Of a stretch of 64,000 nucleotides of DNA, positions 7,979 to 17,800 are shown in pieces. The DNA is from UBA5216 sp043743335 (lineage in GTDB: Bacteria > Pseudomonadota > Gammaproteobacteria > Burkholderiales > SG8-41): the NCBI GenBank assembly GCA_043743335.1, contig JAYTWR010000004.1:1-64000 (forward strand). The letters are read 5' to 3'. Positions within the stretch are counted from its first letter, which is position 1; each line of letters starts with the position of its first letter. The position numbers and the translations under genes are program-made. The notes under the pieces were generated by a model. The model worked only from the letters and a program-made list of their open reading frames with translations, ran no database searches and was not told the origin of the DNA.

Positions 7979-9085
7979 TTATTCCGATTCCAGCAGTTCG
8001 GCGACATGATCTGCAATCGCCAGCGACGAAGTAAGACCCGGTGACTCAATGCCGTACAGCGCGACCAACCCTTTAACACCATGTACGGTGTGGTTGTGAA
8101 AGGTGAAATCCTGCACAGGCTCGCCCGGCCCAGTGATGCGCGGACGTATGCCGGTGTAGCCCGGTTGCAGCGTGCCGTCTTGTAGGCCGGGATAATAGTG
8201 GCGGATGGCCTGGTAAAACGAGGCTTCGCGGGTTTGATCGAACTGGTAATCCACTTGATTGATCCATGCAAAATCGGGGCCGAATTTGACACGACCACCC
8301 AGATCGATGGTGACATGCACGCCCAGCCAATCGGGCCGCGCCACCGGGTAAATCAGCCGGTTGAAGGGCGATTTTGTGGTGAGCGTGTAGTAATGGCCGA
8401 TGGCATAGAACGTGGGCGGTATGGTGGCCGCCGGAATGCCGGTGATGCTGCGTGCGACCTCCGGCGCTTTGAGGCCGGCGCTGATGATGACGCTTTTGCA
8501 CTTGAGCGTCATCGGGTCAGCACCGCCAACTTCCAGCACGATGCCGTCGCTTTCCACTTGCCCGCGCAACACGGGGCTCGATAGCGCCAGCATCGCGCCG
8601 CGTTCTTCGGCCTCGCCCAGATACGACAGCATCAAACCGTGGCTGTCGATAATGCCGGTAGACGGCGACAAAAACCCGGCAACGCAGCGCACGTTGGGTT
8701 CCATCTCCTTTAGTTCGGCAGGTGCGAGCATGCGCAAATCATCCACGCCGTTGGCCTCGGCCTGTGCCTTGTATTTTCTTAAGCCCGCCACTTCAGTCTC
8801 ATCGCAGGCGACGATGACTTTGCCGATGCGTTGGTGATTCACGTTGTGTTCAGCGCAATACGGATACAGCGCCTTGCGGCCCGCTAAGCACAGTCGCGCT
8901 TTCATCGAGCCCGAGGCGTAATAAATGCCCGCGTGCATCACCTCGGAGTTGCGCGCGCTGGTGTGCGTGCCGAAGGCGTCTTCGGCTTCCAGGATAACCA
9001 CATCGCGCCCGCTTTGCGCGAGCTTGCGCGCAATGGCGAGGCCCACCACACCGGCGCCGATGACGGCGCAATCCAAAGTTTCCAT
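7979..9085 (-). CDS. FAD-dependent L-2-hydroxyacid oxidoreductase, LhgO/DAO family
   Basis: A 368-residue DAO-fold flavoenzyme. The N-terminus METLDCAVIGAGVVGLAIARKLA is the FAD-binding GxGxxG loop, and HTSARNSEVMHAGIYY is the signature of L-2-hydroxyglutarate oxidase relatives. A C-terminal GLVALYGIESPGLTSSLAIA matches the same group. It heads the operon with the UbiD-type gene and the D-2-hydroxyacid dehydrogenase, so an L- and a D-hydroxyacid oxidising enzyme flank a decarboxylase. It is divergent from the DUF3025 gene with 67 bases between the starts, where the promoters must lie. Confidence 0.85.
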   Translation of the reverse strand: METLDCAVIGAGVVGLAIARKLAQSGRDVVILEAEDAFGTHTSARNSEVMHAGIYYASGSMKARLCLAGRKALYPYCAEHNVNHQRIGKVIVACDETEVAGLRKYKAQAEANGVDDLRMLAPAELKEMEPNVRCVAGFLSPSTGIIDSHGLMLSYLGEAEERGAMLALSSPVLRGQVESDGIVLEVGGADPMTLKCKSVIISAGLKAPEVARSITGIPAATIPPTFYAIGHYYTLTTKSPFNRLIYPVARPDWLGVHVTIDLGGRVKFGPDFAWINQVDYQFDQTREASFYQAIRHYYPGLQDGTLQPGYTGIRPRITGPGEPVQDFTFHNHTVHGVKGLVALYGIESPGLTSSLAIADHVAELLESE

Positions 9086-9152
9086 GATTGTCAGTTTGAA
9101 GCGAAGCGCGTGATTTTACCGGTTTAGCTAGTCTCTGGCGTACACTGCGCGG

Positions 9153-9956
9153 ATGGATATTTGGGATCAACACTTTGTAGCGCGTTCGCCGATGTTCGAG
9201 CCGCTGCGTCCGTTGAGCGCTGCGTGGGCGGGCGCTTGGCCTGCGCCGGATGCGTTAAGCGAAATGGCACGCAACAAAGGCATCGTTTCCGGCGGCAGGC
9301 AACCCTTGTGCTTTGAAAGCCTGGCGGCAGGTGTGGCACCGACCGCAGCGGATTATGAATGGCGTTGCTACACCGAAGGCAGGGTCGCGCTGCGCGAGGG
9401 GTGTTGGCATGATTTTTTTAATGCAGCGTCGTGGATGACGTTTCCGCGCGTGAAGGCCGCGCTCAATCGCGCGCACATTGATGCTTTGCGTGTGCAGGCT
9501 GAAAGCACGCGCAGTCGCAAGCGCGATGCCATGACGCTGTTCGACGAAAGCGGGGTGCTGGTGTTGAGCCGCAGCCGCGCCGTGCTGGACGCCATACGCG
9601 GTTTTGACTGGCAGCGGGTGTTTTGGGATGACCGCGAAACGTTGGCGGCCAGCACGCGCTTTGTGATGGTGGGGCACGCGCTGTATGAAAAAGCGCTGTC
9701 GCCGTATGTCGGTATGACCGGCCATGCGCTGCTGCTGGAGTGGCCAAACGCTGATGGATGGCCGGATGAGGCGGTAGGATTGGCGCAGGCGGACACGCTG
9801 GCCGCAAACGCATTGGCGGGCATTTCACAACCGACGGATTTGTCGCCGTTGCCGGTGCTGGGTGTGCCGGGCTGGTGGGCAGACAATCGCGCGAAAGCGT
9901 TTTATGCCAACACGACGTATTTCAGGCCTGGGCGGCTACGCGCGCGCGCAGCCTGA
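9153..9956 (+). CDS. DUF3025 domain protein
   Basis: A 267-residue cytoplasmic protein of the DUF3025 family, with typical segments YEWRCYTEGRVALREGCWHDFFNAASWMTFPR, MTLFDESGVLVLS and VMVGHALYEKALSPYVGMTGHALLL. The biochemical role of the family is not established. No signal peptide or membrane segment is seen. It ends one base before the convergent diguanylate cyclase stop, so the two genes share a compact tail-to-tail junction with no obvious terminator. Confidence 0.85.
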   Translation: MDIWDQHFVARSPMFEPLRPLSAAWAGAWPAPDALSEMARNKGIVSGGRQPLCFESLAAGVAPTAADYEWRCYTEGRVALREGCWHDFFNAASWMTFPRVKAALNRAHIDALRVQAESTRSRKRDAMTLFDESGVLVLSRSRAVLDAIRGFDWQRVFWDDRETLAASTRFVMVGHALYEKALSPYVGMTGHALLLEWPNADGWPDEAVGLAQADTLAANALAGISQPTDLSPLPVLGVPGWWADNRAKAFYANTTYFRPGRLRARAA

Positions 9957-11030
9957 TTACGGTGCGCGAGGGGTAGTCGGGGGTTGCGCCAGCGAGACGC
10001 GATTTTTGCCTTGCGATTTACTGACATAAAGCGCGTTGTCAGCCGCTTCAAGTACGTGGTCGTAGTCTTTGCCGTGCTCGGGGTAGGTGGCCACGCCCAT
10101 ACTGACGGTGGTGATAACTTGCTTGCCGTGTATGGTCAATGGCATTGCGGCTATGCGTGCACGAATGCGGTCTGCGATCAGGCATGCGCCGTCGGCGTTG
10201 GTGTCGGGCAGCAGCAGCACGAATTCATCGCCGCCATAGCGCGCCAGCAAATCCACCTTGCGCAATTCGAGTTGCGCCGTGGTGGCCATGGATTTCAGCA
10301 GTTCATCGCCGGCGTCGTGGCCATGGGCATCGTTCATGGCTTTCAGACTGTCAGAATCCATCATGATGACGCTGAAGTGGCGTCCGAAACGCTGCGACAT
10401 ATTCAGCGTATGCGCACTAAGCGAGGCGAAGGCGCGCCGGTTCAGTATGCCGGTCAGTTCATCGGTTTCCGCCAAGGCTTTGACCTTGGCCATGGCAACG
10501 CGCGTGTCCGACGACAGCATGGTGGTGATATAGGCCACCAGCGCCAACGGTGCGAAGCGCGTCAGGCATTCTGCGCCAAACGATTGAAACGGTGAGGCGT
10601 GGCCGGCGGGGTAGCCCAGCCATACAAAACACGCAGCGATAATGAGCATGACCACTACAGTGGAGGCACGACCCAAGGTCAACGAACTGGTGATGACCAC
10701 CAGCAAATACAGATTTTGCAGCGGGCTGGTGAGGCGGCCCGTGTAGACCAGTACCCACGTGATGAATACGATCATCATGCCGGTTTCTATCGCGAGCTTC
10801 CAGTAGGCCTCGCGACGATAGAAATTGACGTAGCGAAACAGCAGCACGAAGGCCGTGTAAAAAAACATCGCCATGCTGAGGGCGGTAGCGGAGAATTGAT
10901 CCGGCACGAGAACTAGCTGATACAGCAAGACGAGTATCAGCAGCAGCCACTCGATTTCGGCAATCGTGCGTGCGAATCCTCTCAGCTCCTCGTCTGAGAG
11001 TTCGGGATCGAAAATGAATTTGCTGCTCAT
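9957..11030 (-). CDS. membrane-bound diguanylate cyclase (GGDEF)
   Basis: 357 residues from ATG 11030 (MSSKFIF); an earlier in-frame initiator at 11066 adds twelve residues. The N-terminal half has about five or six hydrophobic helices (for example WLLLILVLLYQLVLV and NLYLLVVITSSLTLG) and is probably a membrane sensor of unknown ligand. The C-terminal GGDEF domain starts at ALAETDELTGILNRRAF. The signature GGDEF is intact near 266-270 and is preceded by RKVD five residues earlier, a product-inhibition I-site. It should make cyclic di-GMP and be feedback-inhibited. No EAL domain is present. Confidence 0.9.
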   Translation of the reverse strand: MSSKFIFDPELSDEELRGFARTIAEIEWLLLILVLLYQLVLVPDQFSATALSMAMFFYTAFVLLFRYVNFYRREAYWKLAIETGMMIVFITWVLVYTGRLTSPLQNLYLLVVITSSLTLGRASTVVVMLIIAACFVWLGYPAGHASPFQSFGAECLTRFAPLALVAYITTMLSSDTRVAMAKVKALAETDELTGILNRRAFASLSAHTLNMSQRFGRHFSVIMMDSDSLKAMNDAHGHDAGDELLKSMATTAQLELRKVDLLARYGGDEFVLLLPDTNADGACLIADRIRARIAAMPLTIHGKQVITTVSMGVATYPEHGKDYDHVLEAADNALYVSKSQGKNRVSLAQPPTTPRAP

Positions 11031-11235
11031 GCGTGTAAAGTATGGCTCGGGGAGCCCAAGTCTCATTCTTATAATTGTGGGTTGATTTTAAAGTAACTTG
11101 TTGAAATAAATCCAGTGAAATCAGATATTTAGCTAAGATTACTCAACTTGTCGTGGAAAAATTGTCAAATCCGGGCGAAAGCGCCCTGCACGGGCGTTAC
11201 CGGTTTACCCGGCACAGGGTGAGTGTGACATTGAA

Positions 11236-11261
11236 TAATATAATAAAAACAATTACTTATG
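11236..11261 (+). repeat. AT-rich 16-mer motif, copy 4
   Basis: Core AAAAACAATTACTTAT, about 20 bases upstream of the acyltransferase ATG. The rest of the 214-base gap holds an AT-rich stretch and an imperfect GC hairpin around 11183-11216, with nothing else recognisable. Confidence 0.75.
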
Positions 11262-11280
11262 GTAATACCCGGAGACGGGC

Positions 11281-12705
11281 ATGAGTGCCAGTGTGAGTGT
11301 GCCGCTGTGGTTGGCCGTGCCGTTGGCGTTGCTGTCGGTGGCGGCGGTGGTGCAGTTTTTTCTGCTGCCGGGCGTGCGCTGGTACTTTCGTCGCAAAATG
11401 AACCGGGTGATTGATGAGGTTAACAGTCGCTTTAACATCGAAATTCCCGAGTTCAAGCTGACGCGCCGTCAGGTGCTGATTGACCGGCTGTTTCACGACG
11501 AAAAGGTGCAGGCGGCCGTGACACAATATTGCGCGGCGCACCACGTGCCGCGCGCCGCAGTGATGGCGCGGATAGATACCTACGCGCGTGAAATTGTGCC
11601 GTCGTTTAATGCCTATGCGTATTTTCGCTGGGGTTACCGCATTGCCCGGTTTTACGCACGCTGGCTGTATCGCGTGCGGCTGGGCTATAGCGATGGCGTG
11701 GCGCTGACATCGATCAACCCGCGGTCCTCGTTGGTGTTTGTGATGAACCACCGCAGCAATATGGATTATGTGTTGGTGGCGTTTCTGGCCGCAGAGCGCG
11801 TGGCGTTGTCGTATGCGGTGGGTGAATGGGCGCGGATCTGGCCGTTGCAAAGTCTGATACGTTCGCTGGGCGCTTATTTTGTGCGACGCAATTCCGGCGA
11901 CGCGCTGTATCGCATAGTGCTGCAACGCTATGTGCAAATGGCCACCGAGGGTGGTGTGCCGCAGGCGGTGTATCCCGAAGGGGGGCTGTCGGCAGACGGC
12001 AAACTGCGCGCGCCGAAGCTGGGGTTGCTGGATTACATGCTGAAGTCGTTTGATCCGCACGCGGAGCGCGACCTCATTTTTATTCCGGTAGGTATTAACT
12101 ACGACCGCGTGCTGGAAGATCGCACGCTACTGCGCAAGCTCGATACCACGTTGCCGCGCCGCGGGTTTTTCGGTGCGCTGGCCACCATGATCACTTTTTT
12201 TGCGCACAATGTGTGGTTAATGGTGCGCGGCGGCTGGTATCGCTATGGCTACGCCTGCGTCAATTTCGGCAGGCCTATTTCTATGCGTGAATACGTTGCG
12301 CGCACGCACGTGGATTTTCGTGCGCTAGATGAGGATGCGCGTCACCAGGCCGTGGCGCAGCTTGGCGGCACGCTGATGGGCGCGATAGGTGATGTGATTC
12401 CCGTATTGCCGGTTTCGCTGGTGGCGACGGTGTTGGCGCGCGAGCCGGAAGCCGTCAGCGGCATGGCGGAAATTGATTTAAAAACAAAGACTTATGAATT
12501 GGCGCGGCGGCTCGAAGCGGCGGGGGCGCATGTCTATGTACCGCGCAGCGATCTCGATTACGCTATCGGCGTCGGCTTGCGCATGCTGACGTTGCGCCAT
12601 ATTGTTGACGAGCGCGATGGTTTGTTTTTTGTCGATGAACGTGAGCGGCCCTTGCTGGAATATTACGCCAACGCGATTGCGCCGCTGGTGGATGCGTTAC
12701 GGTAG
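11281..12705 (+). CDS. glycerol-3-phosphate/1-acylglycerol-3-phosphate acyltransferase family
   Basis: A 474-residue PlsC/PlsB-superfamily acyltransferase of phospholipid synthesis. An N-terminal membrane helix (about 8-30) is followed by the catalytic HX4D motif NHRSNMD (His157, Asp162), a FVRRNSGDALYR block and the substrate-binding YPEGGLSADGKL. The length and motif spacing fit the PlsB-like branch better than the short PlsC enzymes. The C-terminal 100 residues resemble the regulatory tail of that branch. A GGAGA ribosome site precedes ATG 11281. A weak AT-rich repeat lies within its codons at 12474-12495. Confidence 0.83.
   Translation: MSASVSVPLWLAVPLALLSVAAVVQFFLLPGVRWYFRRKMNRVIDEVNSRFNIEIPEFKLTRRQVLIDRLFHDEKVQAAVTQYCAAHHVPRAAVMARIDTYAREIVPSFNAYAYFRWGYRIARFYARWLYRVRLGYSDGVALTSINPRSSLVFVMNHRSNMDYVLVAFLAAERVALSYAVGEWARIWPLQSLIRSLGAYFVRRNSGDALYRIVLQRYVQMATEGGVPQAVYPEGGLSADGKLRAPKLGLLDYMLKSFDPHAERDLIFIPVGINYDRVLEDRTLLRKLDTTLPRRGFFGALATMITFFAHNVWLMVRGGWYRYGYACVNFGRPISMREYVARTHVDFRALDEDARHQAVAQLGGTLMGAIGDVIPVLPVSLVATVLAREPEAVSGMAEIDLKTKTYELARRLEAAGAHVYVPRSDLDYAIGVGLRMLTLRHIVDERDGLFFVDERERPLLEYYANAIAPLVDALR
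12474..12495 (+). repeat. weak intragenic copy of the AT-rich 16-mer motif
   Basis: AAAAACAAAGACTTAT inside the acyltransferase gene (codons for DLKTKTYE). It resembles copy 4 and lies in a reading frame different from the other intragenic copies. Confidence 0.4.
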
Positions 12706-12748
12706 AATTATTTGCTACAGAGATGCAGGGATAACACGGAGAACCAGT

Positions 12749-13597
12749 ATGCCCAGCGCAATGATTGATGGACTGAAAGTGAATTACCATGTGCAGGGCA
12801 GCGGTCCGCACTTGCTGATGCTGGCACCTGGCGGCTTTAATTCCACCATTGAAAGCTGGACGCGCGGCGGTGTGTGGAAAGAAATGGATTCCATCAACAC
12901 GCTGTCGAAATCGTTCACTTGCATTGCCTATGACCGGCGTGAAGCCGGCACGTCCGGTGGTCGCGTGGAGAAATTGACGTGGGAGACTTTCGCCCGGCAA
13001 GGCCACGCGATCCTCGATCATTTAGGGGTGAAACAGGCATGGATCGTGGGCGGCTGCATGGGGGTTTCGGTGGCGGCGGCCATGGCGGTGTTGCGCCCGG
13101 CGCGTTGCACCGGTCTGTTGCTGCATTGGCCGGTGGGCGGCTATTTGTGGATGCAAAAAGGGCGCGGCTTTTATAACCGTCACATCGAATTTGTGCGCGC
13201 CAACGGCTTGGCTGCGGCTGCGGCGCGTGGTGTAACAGGAAAAAATTTCTGGCTAGACCCCGAAGCCGGCCCGTGGGCATCGCAGAACGCGACTGATCCG
13301 GCGTTTGCCGCCGACTATGTGAAGCACGACGTGACGAAGTACCTCGATCTGTGCGCGCACAGCCGCGATGCCCTCTACGGCGACACCCTGCCGTCGGGTG
13401 CTACCGGCGAGCAATTGCAGAACATCAAAACGCCGTCGCTGATCTTGCCCGGCGCGGACGCCTCGCATTCAACGTCGTCGGCTTGGGCGATGAAAGAACT
13501 GATGCCCAACGCGGAATTCTGGAACGTGCTGCCGCCCCATCAAAATGGGGCCAATGTGCTGGCGGCACTATTAGATTTTGCCAAGCGGAAATCATGA
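12749..13597 (+). CDS. alpha/beta hydrolase with Cys nucleophile
   Basis: 282 residues from ATG 12749, preceded by ACGGAG; the frame is open upstream into the acyltransferase gene but carries no domain there. The fold signals are MIDGLKVNYHVQGSGPHLLMLAPGG, YDRREAGTSGG and the elbow GGCMGVSVA. The elbow places Cys103 where most relatives have Ser, as in dienelactone hydrolases. The terminal His is probably in PPHQNGANV. Likely an ester or lactone hydrolase, or a C-C hydrolase; substrate unknown. A copy of the AT-rich repeat follows its stop. Confidence 0.8.
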   Translation: MPSAMIDGLKVNYHVQGSGPHLLMLAPGGFNSTIESWTRGGVWKEMDSINTLSKSFTCIAYDRREAGTSGGRVEKLTWETFARQGHAILDHLGVKQAWIVGGCMGVSVAAAMAVLRPARCTGLLLHWPVGGYLWMQKGRGFYNRHIEFVRANGLAAAAARGVTGKNFWLDPEAGPWASQNATDPAFAADYVKHDVTKYLDLCAHSRDALYGDTLPSGATGEQLQNIKTPSLILPGADASHSTSSAWAMKELMPNAEFWNVLPPHQNGANVLAALLDFAKRKS

Positions 13598-13606
13598 TTT
13601 AAAAAA

Positions 13607-13628
13607 GTCAATAAAATCAATTACTTAA
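13607..13628 (+). repeat. AT-rich 16-mer motif, copy 5
   Basis: TCAAT followed by AAAATCAATTACTTAA, ten bases after the hydrolase stop and 150 bases before htpX. Confidence 0.85.
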
Positions 13629-13703
13629 GGTCGTTTGGCAAAGGCGCGGCACTATTGAACTCCCGTGCTGCGCCCCCATCTAATGCCACGTACCAAGCAT
13701 TTA

Positions 13704-13730
13704 TTGCATAGTTGCATAGTTGCCTAGTTG
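13704..13730 (+). repeat. 8-bp direct repeat x3 upstream of htpX
   Basis: TTGCATAG occurs twice and TTGCCTAG once in direct succession, followed by TTG. It lies 50-76 bases upstream of the htpX ATG, a position suited to a regulator-binding array or promoter, but this role is only a guess. Confidence 0.5.
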
Positions 13731-13779
13731 AACACGCTGATTAAAACCAAAAAATCATAACCAGACGAGGACTTATTTT

Positions 13780-14652
13780 ATGAAACGCATCTTCCTGTTT
13801 TTGATGACCAACTTGGCCATTCTGTTGGTGATCAGCTTCACGCTGCGTTTGTTAGGCGTGGACAAAGTGGTTGGGCAAAATGGCATTAATTTCAATGCCC
13901 TGCTGATCATGTCGCTGGTGGTGGGTTTTTCGGGCTCGCTGATTTCGCTGTTTTTGTCGAAGTGGATGGCCAAACGCTCGGTGGGCGCGCAGGTTATTGA
14001 AACGCCGTCCAACGCCACCGAGCAATGGTTGGTTAGCACCGTCAAGCGGCAGGCGGAGCAGGCGGGCATCGGCATGCCGGAAGTGGCGATTTACGATTCG
14101 CCGGAAATCAACGCCTTCGCCACCGGCTGGAACAAAAACAACGCGCTGGTCGCCGTCAGCACCGGCCTCATGAACAACATGAGCGCCGACGAAGCCGAAG
14201 CCGTGCTCGGCCATGAAATCAGCCACGTCGCCAACGGCGACATGGTGACGCTCACCCTGATACAGGGCGTGGTCAACACCTTTGTGATCTTCCTGTCGCG
14301 GCTGGTCGGTTACTTTGTCGATCGCGTGATTCTCAAAAACGATCGCGGCGAAGGCATCGGATTTTTTGTGGCGTCCATGGTGGCGCAACTGGTGCTCGGC
14401 GTTTTCGCCAGCATGATCGTCATGTGGTTTAGCCGCTATCGCGAATTTCACGCGGATACCGGCGGTGCTAATCTGGCCGGCAAACAGAAGATGATTGCGG
14501 CGCTGGAGCGGCTGAAATTGAATCAGGAGCAAGCCGCATTGCCCGCAGGCGTGGCAGCATTCGGCATCTCGGGCGGCGGCGCGTTCAGCAAGCTGTTCAT
14601 GACCCACCCGCCGCTGGAAGAGCGCATCGAGGCGCTGCGGCGGTCGGTTTAA
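13780..14652 (+). CDS. htpX: membrane zinc metalloprotease HtpX
   Basis: A 290-residue M48 protease of the inner membrane that degrades misfolded membrane proteins alongside FtsH. Two N-terminal membrane helices (about 4-24 and 35-55) are followed by the zinc site HEISH (His145, Glu146, His149), two more hydrophobic segments, and the third ligand in FHADTGG. The length is normal. ATG 13780 follows ACGAGGAC. A strong terminator lies 70 bases downstream. The family is usually heat-shock or envelope-stress induced; the triple 8-bp repeat upstream is the only candidate control site seen. Confidence 0.95.
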   Translation: MKRIFLFLMTNLAILLVISFTLRLLGVDKVVGQNGINFNALLIMSLVVGFSGSLISLFLSKWMAKRSVGAQVIETPSNATEQWLVSTVKRQAEQAGIGMPEVAIYDSPEINAFATGWNKNNALVAVSTGLMNNMSADEAEAVLGHEISHVANGDMVTLTLIQGVVNTFVIFLSRLVGYFVDRVILKNDRGEGIGFFVASMVAQLVLGVFASMIVMWFSRYREFHADTGGANLAGKQKMIAALERLKLNQEQAALPAGVAAFGISGGGAFSKLFMTHPPLEERIEALRRSV

Positions 14653-14723
14653 TTCCGCTGGCTTACCGGTTACGCATCACCGCTGCGGCGCGAAGACGCA
14701 GCGGTTTTGCAGGGACGGGCCAT

Positions 14724-14761
14724 AAAAACGGCGATTTGCCTTTACGGTAAATCGCCGTTTT
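14724..14761 (+). terminator. Rho-independent terminator of htpX
   Basis: An inverted repeat AAAACGGCGATTT / AAATCGCCGTTTT with a ten-base loop, followed by TTGCTTTTG. It lies between htpX and the convergent AsmA-like gene and could serve both strands. Confidence 0.85.
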
Positions 14762-14824
14762 GCTTTTGTTCGCGTTTCTTTCAGGTCTCTGCGATGAAGC
14801 CTTAGACTTTGACCTCTGCTACCG

Positions 14825-17800
14825 CTACTTCAGTACCGGGTCGCGCAAAGTCCCACTGGTAGCCAGCACGCCGCGCGCGACCACCACGCCTTTGCTGCCC
14901 AATTCAGCATTGATGCTGCCCGACAAAGCGCCGTTGTTGACATCTACCGCGCCCGACGCGTTCATCGGGCCCGAGCTCAACTGTAGCTGCCGGTAGCTGT
15001 ATCGGGTGCCGGCGACCTGCACGGTGCCGCTGAGGTTATCGAAGCGTGTCTTGCCGCCGCGTTGACCGCCAGCGCGCGCGGTTTGCAAAGCGCGTACGAC
15101 ATCGACATTGTTGAGTTCGCCGCCAGCCAGCGTAAAGCTGCCTTCGACGCGTGTGTCGTCGAACAGTGTTTTAACCGTGGTGCCCGCGAGCGCATAGTTG
15201 GCGTTGAGACTCAGGGTGCCAGTTGAAGAGAAATTTGTGGTGAAAGCGGGCATAAGCTGGTTCAGGCGGCTGTTTTCGAGCTTCAAATCACCGTCCGCCT
15301 GAAGGGTGCTGCCCCAGGTGGCTTTCAATTGACCCGTGAGTGCGCCGCCGCCGACGCGTCCCTTGAAGCTGGAGACGGTAGCACCGTTGCCATCGACGAT
15401 GGCTGTCGCTTCAAGTTCGTCAAATTCCACTGCGGGGCCGATCAACGGTTTCCAGCCGCTGGCCGTGAGCGTGACCTGCCACACCTTATCCTTGGGGGTG
15501 ACTTCGAAGCGCGCCTTCTCCACATTGAAGATTGCCTTGCGCAACTCGCCGCGGTTACCGAGTGTGGCCTCCACCTCAAACGGCGGAATTTCCACGTCTC
15601 GGGTGGCAAGCTTTACCCCACGAAACTTAACGCGCGCCACTTGCAAATCCGGATCATTCGCCTGCGCGCCTACCCAACCGGCCACCGCACCCGCCGCATC
15701 GGCATCGAGCGTCACGCTTTTGACATCAATCGAGTCAAAGTTGCGCGTGCCGCTGATGAGCCCCAGCGGGCCGATGGCGACATACACCGCATCGGCTTTC
15801 ACCTCCTGTAGTTTGCCGATACTGACTTTTTCCAGCGTGAGCTTGGGTGACGGAAACAATTCGTAGCGCATGGTGGAGATCGACACCGGTTGTCCTAGGC
15901 GCTTGCTCATGAGATCTTGCACGGCGGGCACATAACCCGACAGCGGAATCATAGGCAGCAGGGCGAGTGATGCACCGCCTGCGACCACGGCACCTATGGC
16001 ACCCTTCGCCAGCCAGTTTTTCTTGCGGCCTGCTGGCGCCGGCGCAGTAGCTTTGGCACCGGCATCGCGCGCTTGTCGCTCGGTGGCGGATTTTTTGGCG
16101 CGCTCTTCCGCGTCGGCGCGATATTGGGCTTCCTCGGCGCGCTCGGCTTCGTCGCGCGCTTTAAGCTCACGCGCCACGCGCGCGGCGATATCCGTCTCCG
16201 CGCGCGCGCGCGACTGCTGTTCCTGCAAGACGCGCTGCACGGCCTCGGCCTTGGCGCGGTCTTCGGCGGCAGCGCGAGCGGCTTGCTCGGTTTTGACTTT
16301 GGCTTCCGCTTCGGTCTTGGCCTTGGTTGCCGCTTCGGCCATAGCCGTCGCGCGTGCTACCGCTTCTTCGGCAGCGCGGGCCGCTACTTGCACTTGCTCG
16401 TTGGCTTTGCGGATTTGTTCCGGATCGCCAGCCGCCGTGGTGAGCAGGCGTTTTTCTGCTTCCTCGCGTGCCTGCTTTGCAACCGCCGCTTGCTGTTCGG
16501 CCTGTTCGCGCGCCTTGCGTTCAGCGGCAATTGTTTGCGCCAATTCCTGCATGGCCGTGCGTTCAGCCTGTTGGCGTTGTGCGCGCTCAGCTTCGGCTTG
16601 GGCGTCGGCTTCTGCGCGCACTTTTTTCTCGGCCGCCATCAGCGCTTCAACTTCCGTGCGGGCTTTTAGCTCAGCCTCGGCGCGAGCCTGATTCACCGCC
16701 GCTTCGCGCAGACTGCGTTCGTTGTCGGCGCGCGCTTCGGCCTCTAGGCGCGCCTTGCGTTCGGTTTCCGTTTGCGCGGCGCTTTCTGCTTGAACGCGTG
16801 CGCTTTGCGCTTGCGCCTCGCGTATCTGCGCATTGGCACGCGCTTCGATTTCCTCGCGCGCTTCGCGTTCAGCCGCCGCCTGAAGCTCAGCCTCGACCTT
16901 GGCCATGCGCGCCTGATCTTTCAGTTCGCGCACCAGTTCACGCGTGTTCGCGTCGGCTTCCTCACGCGCTTTGGCGATCTCAGTTTCGCGGGTTGCGCGC
17001 TCGGCTTCCTGTAATTTGCGCAGCTCAGATTCCATCTGGGCGCGGGCTTCTGCCTTGGCTTTGCCCTCGGCCTCGGCGACTGCGCGCCCTTTGGCTTCTT
17101 CGAGCGCCTTCATGGCTTGCTGTACGCGGGCCTGTGCCTCGGCGTCACGGGTGCGATCACGCACCTGTGATTCGGCGTCGGCTTTGGCGCGAGCGGCTTC
17201 TTCGGCCATGGCGCGCGCCTCGGCGGTGGCTTTTTCGGCACCACGGCTACGCATTTCGGCTTCTTCGAGCGCCTTGTGTTCGGCTTCGCTGCGTGCGCGG
17301 ATTTCCGCTTCGAATTGCTCGCGTTTGGCGGACTCATCGGCGGCGAGTTTTTCCGCGCGTGCCAGCGCTTCGGACATCACCTTCATTTGCGCTTCAAGGG
17401 CTTCGCGGGCCTTGGCCTCGGCGGCGGCGCGCGCGAGGGCCTCGGCTTCGGCGCGCTGCGCGGTGTCGGCGCTGGCTTTGGCTTCCGCCTCGGCACGTTC
17501 GTTGGCCTGCGCCTGACGCCGTGCCTGCGCTTCGGCTTCGCCCCGCGCGCGGGCCTCAGCCTCGGCTCTGAGTTTGGCTTCCATCGCGGTGCGCAAGCGC
17601 GCTTCGGCTTCTGCACGTACTTTGGTGTCCGCTGCGGACTTGGCATCCGCAGACGCTCGCATGGCGGCTTCGGCACGGGCCTTGGCCTCCGCTTCGGCGC
17701 GTTGGCGGGCCTCGGCTTCGGCCTTGATGCGGGCTTCTGCAATCACGCGCGCGCGCTTTTCGGCTTCTTGACGGACTTTGGCTCTGGCGGACTCAGCAGC

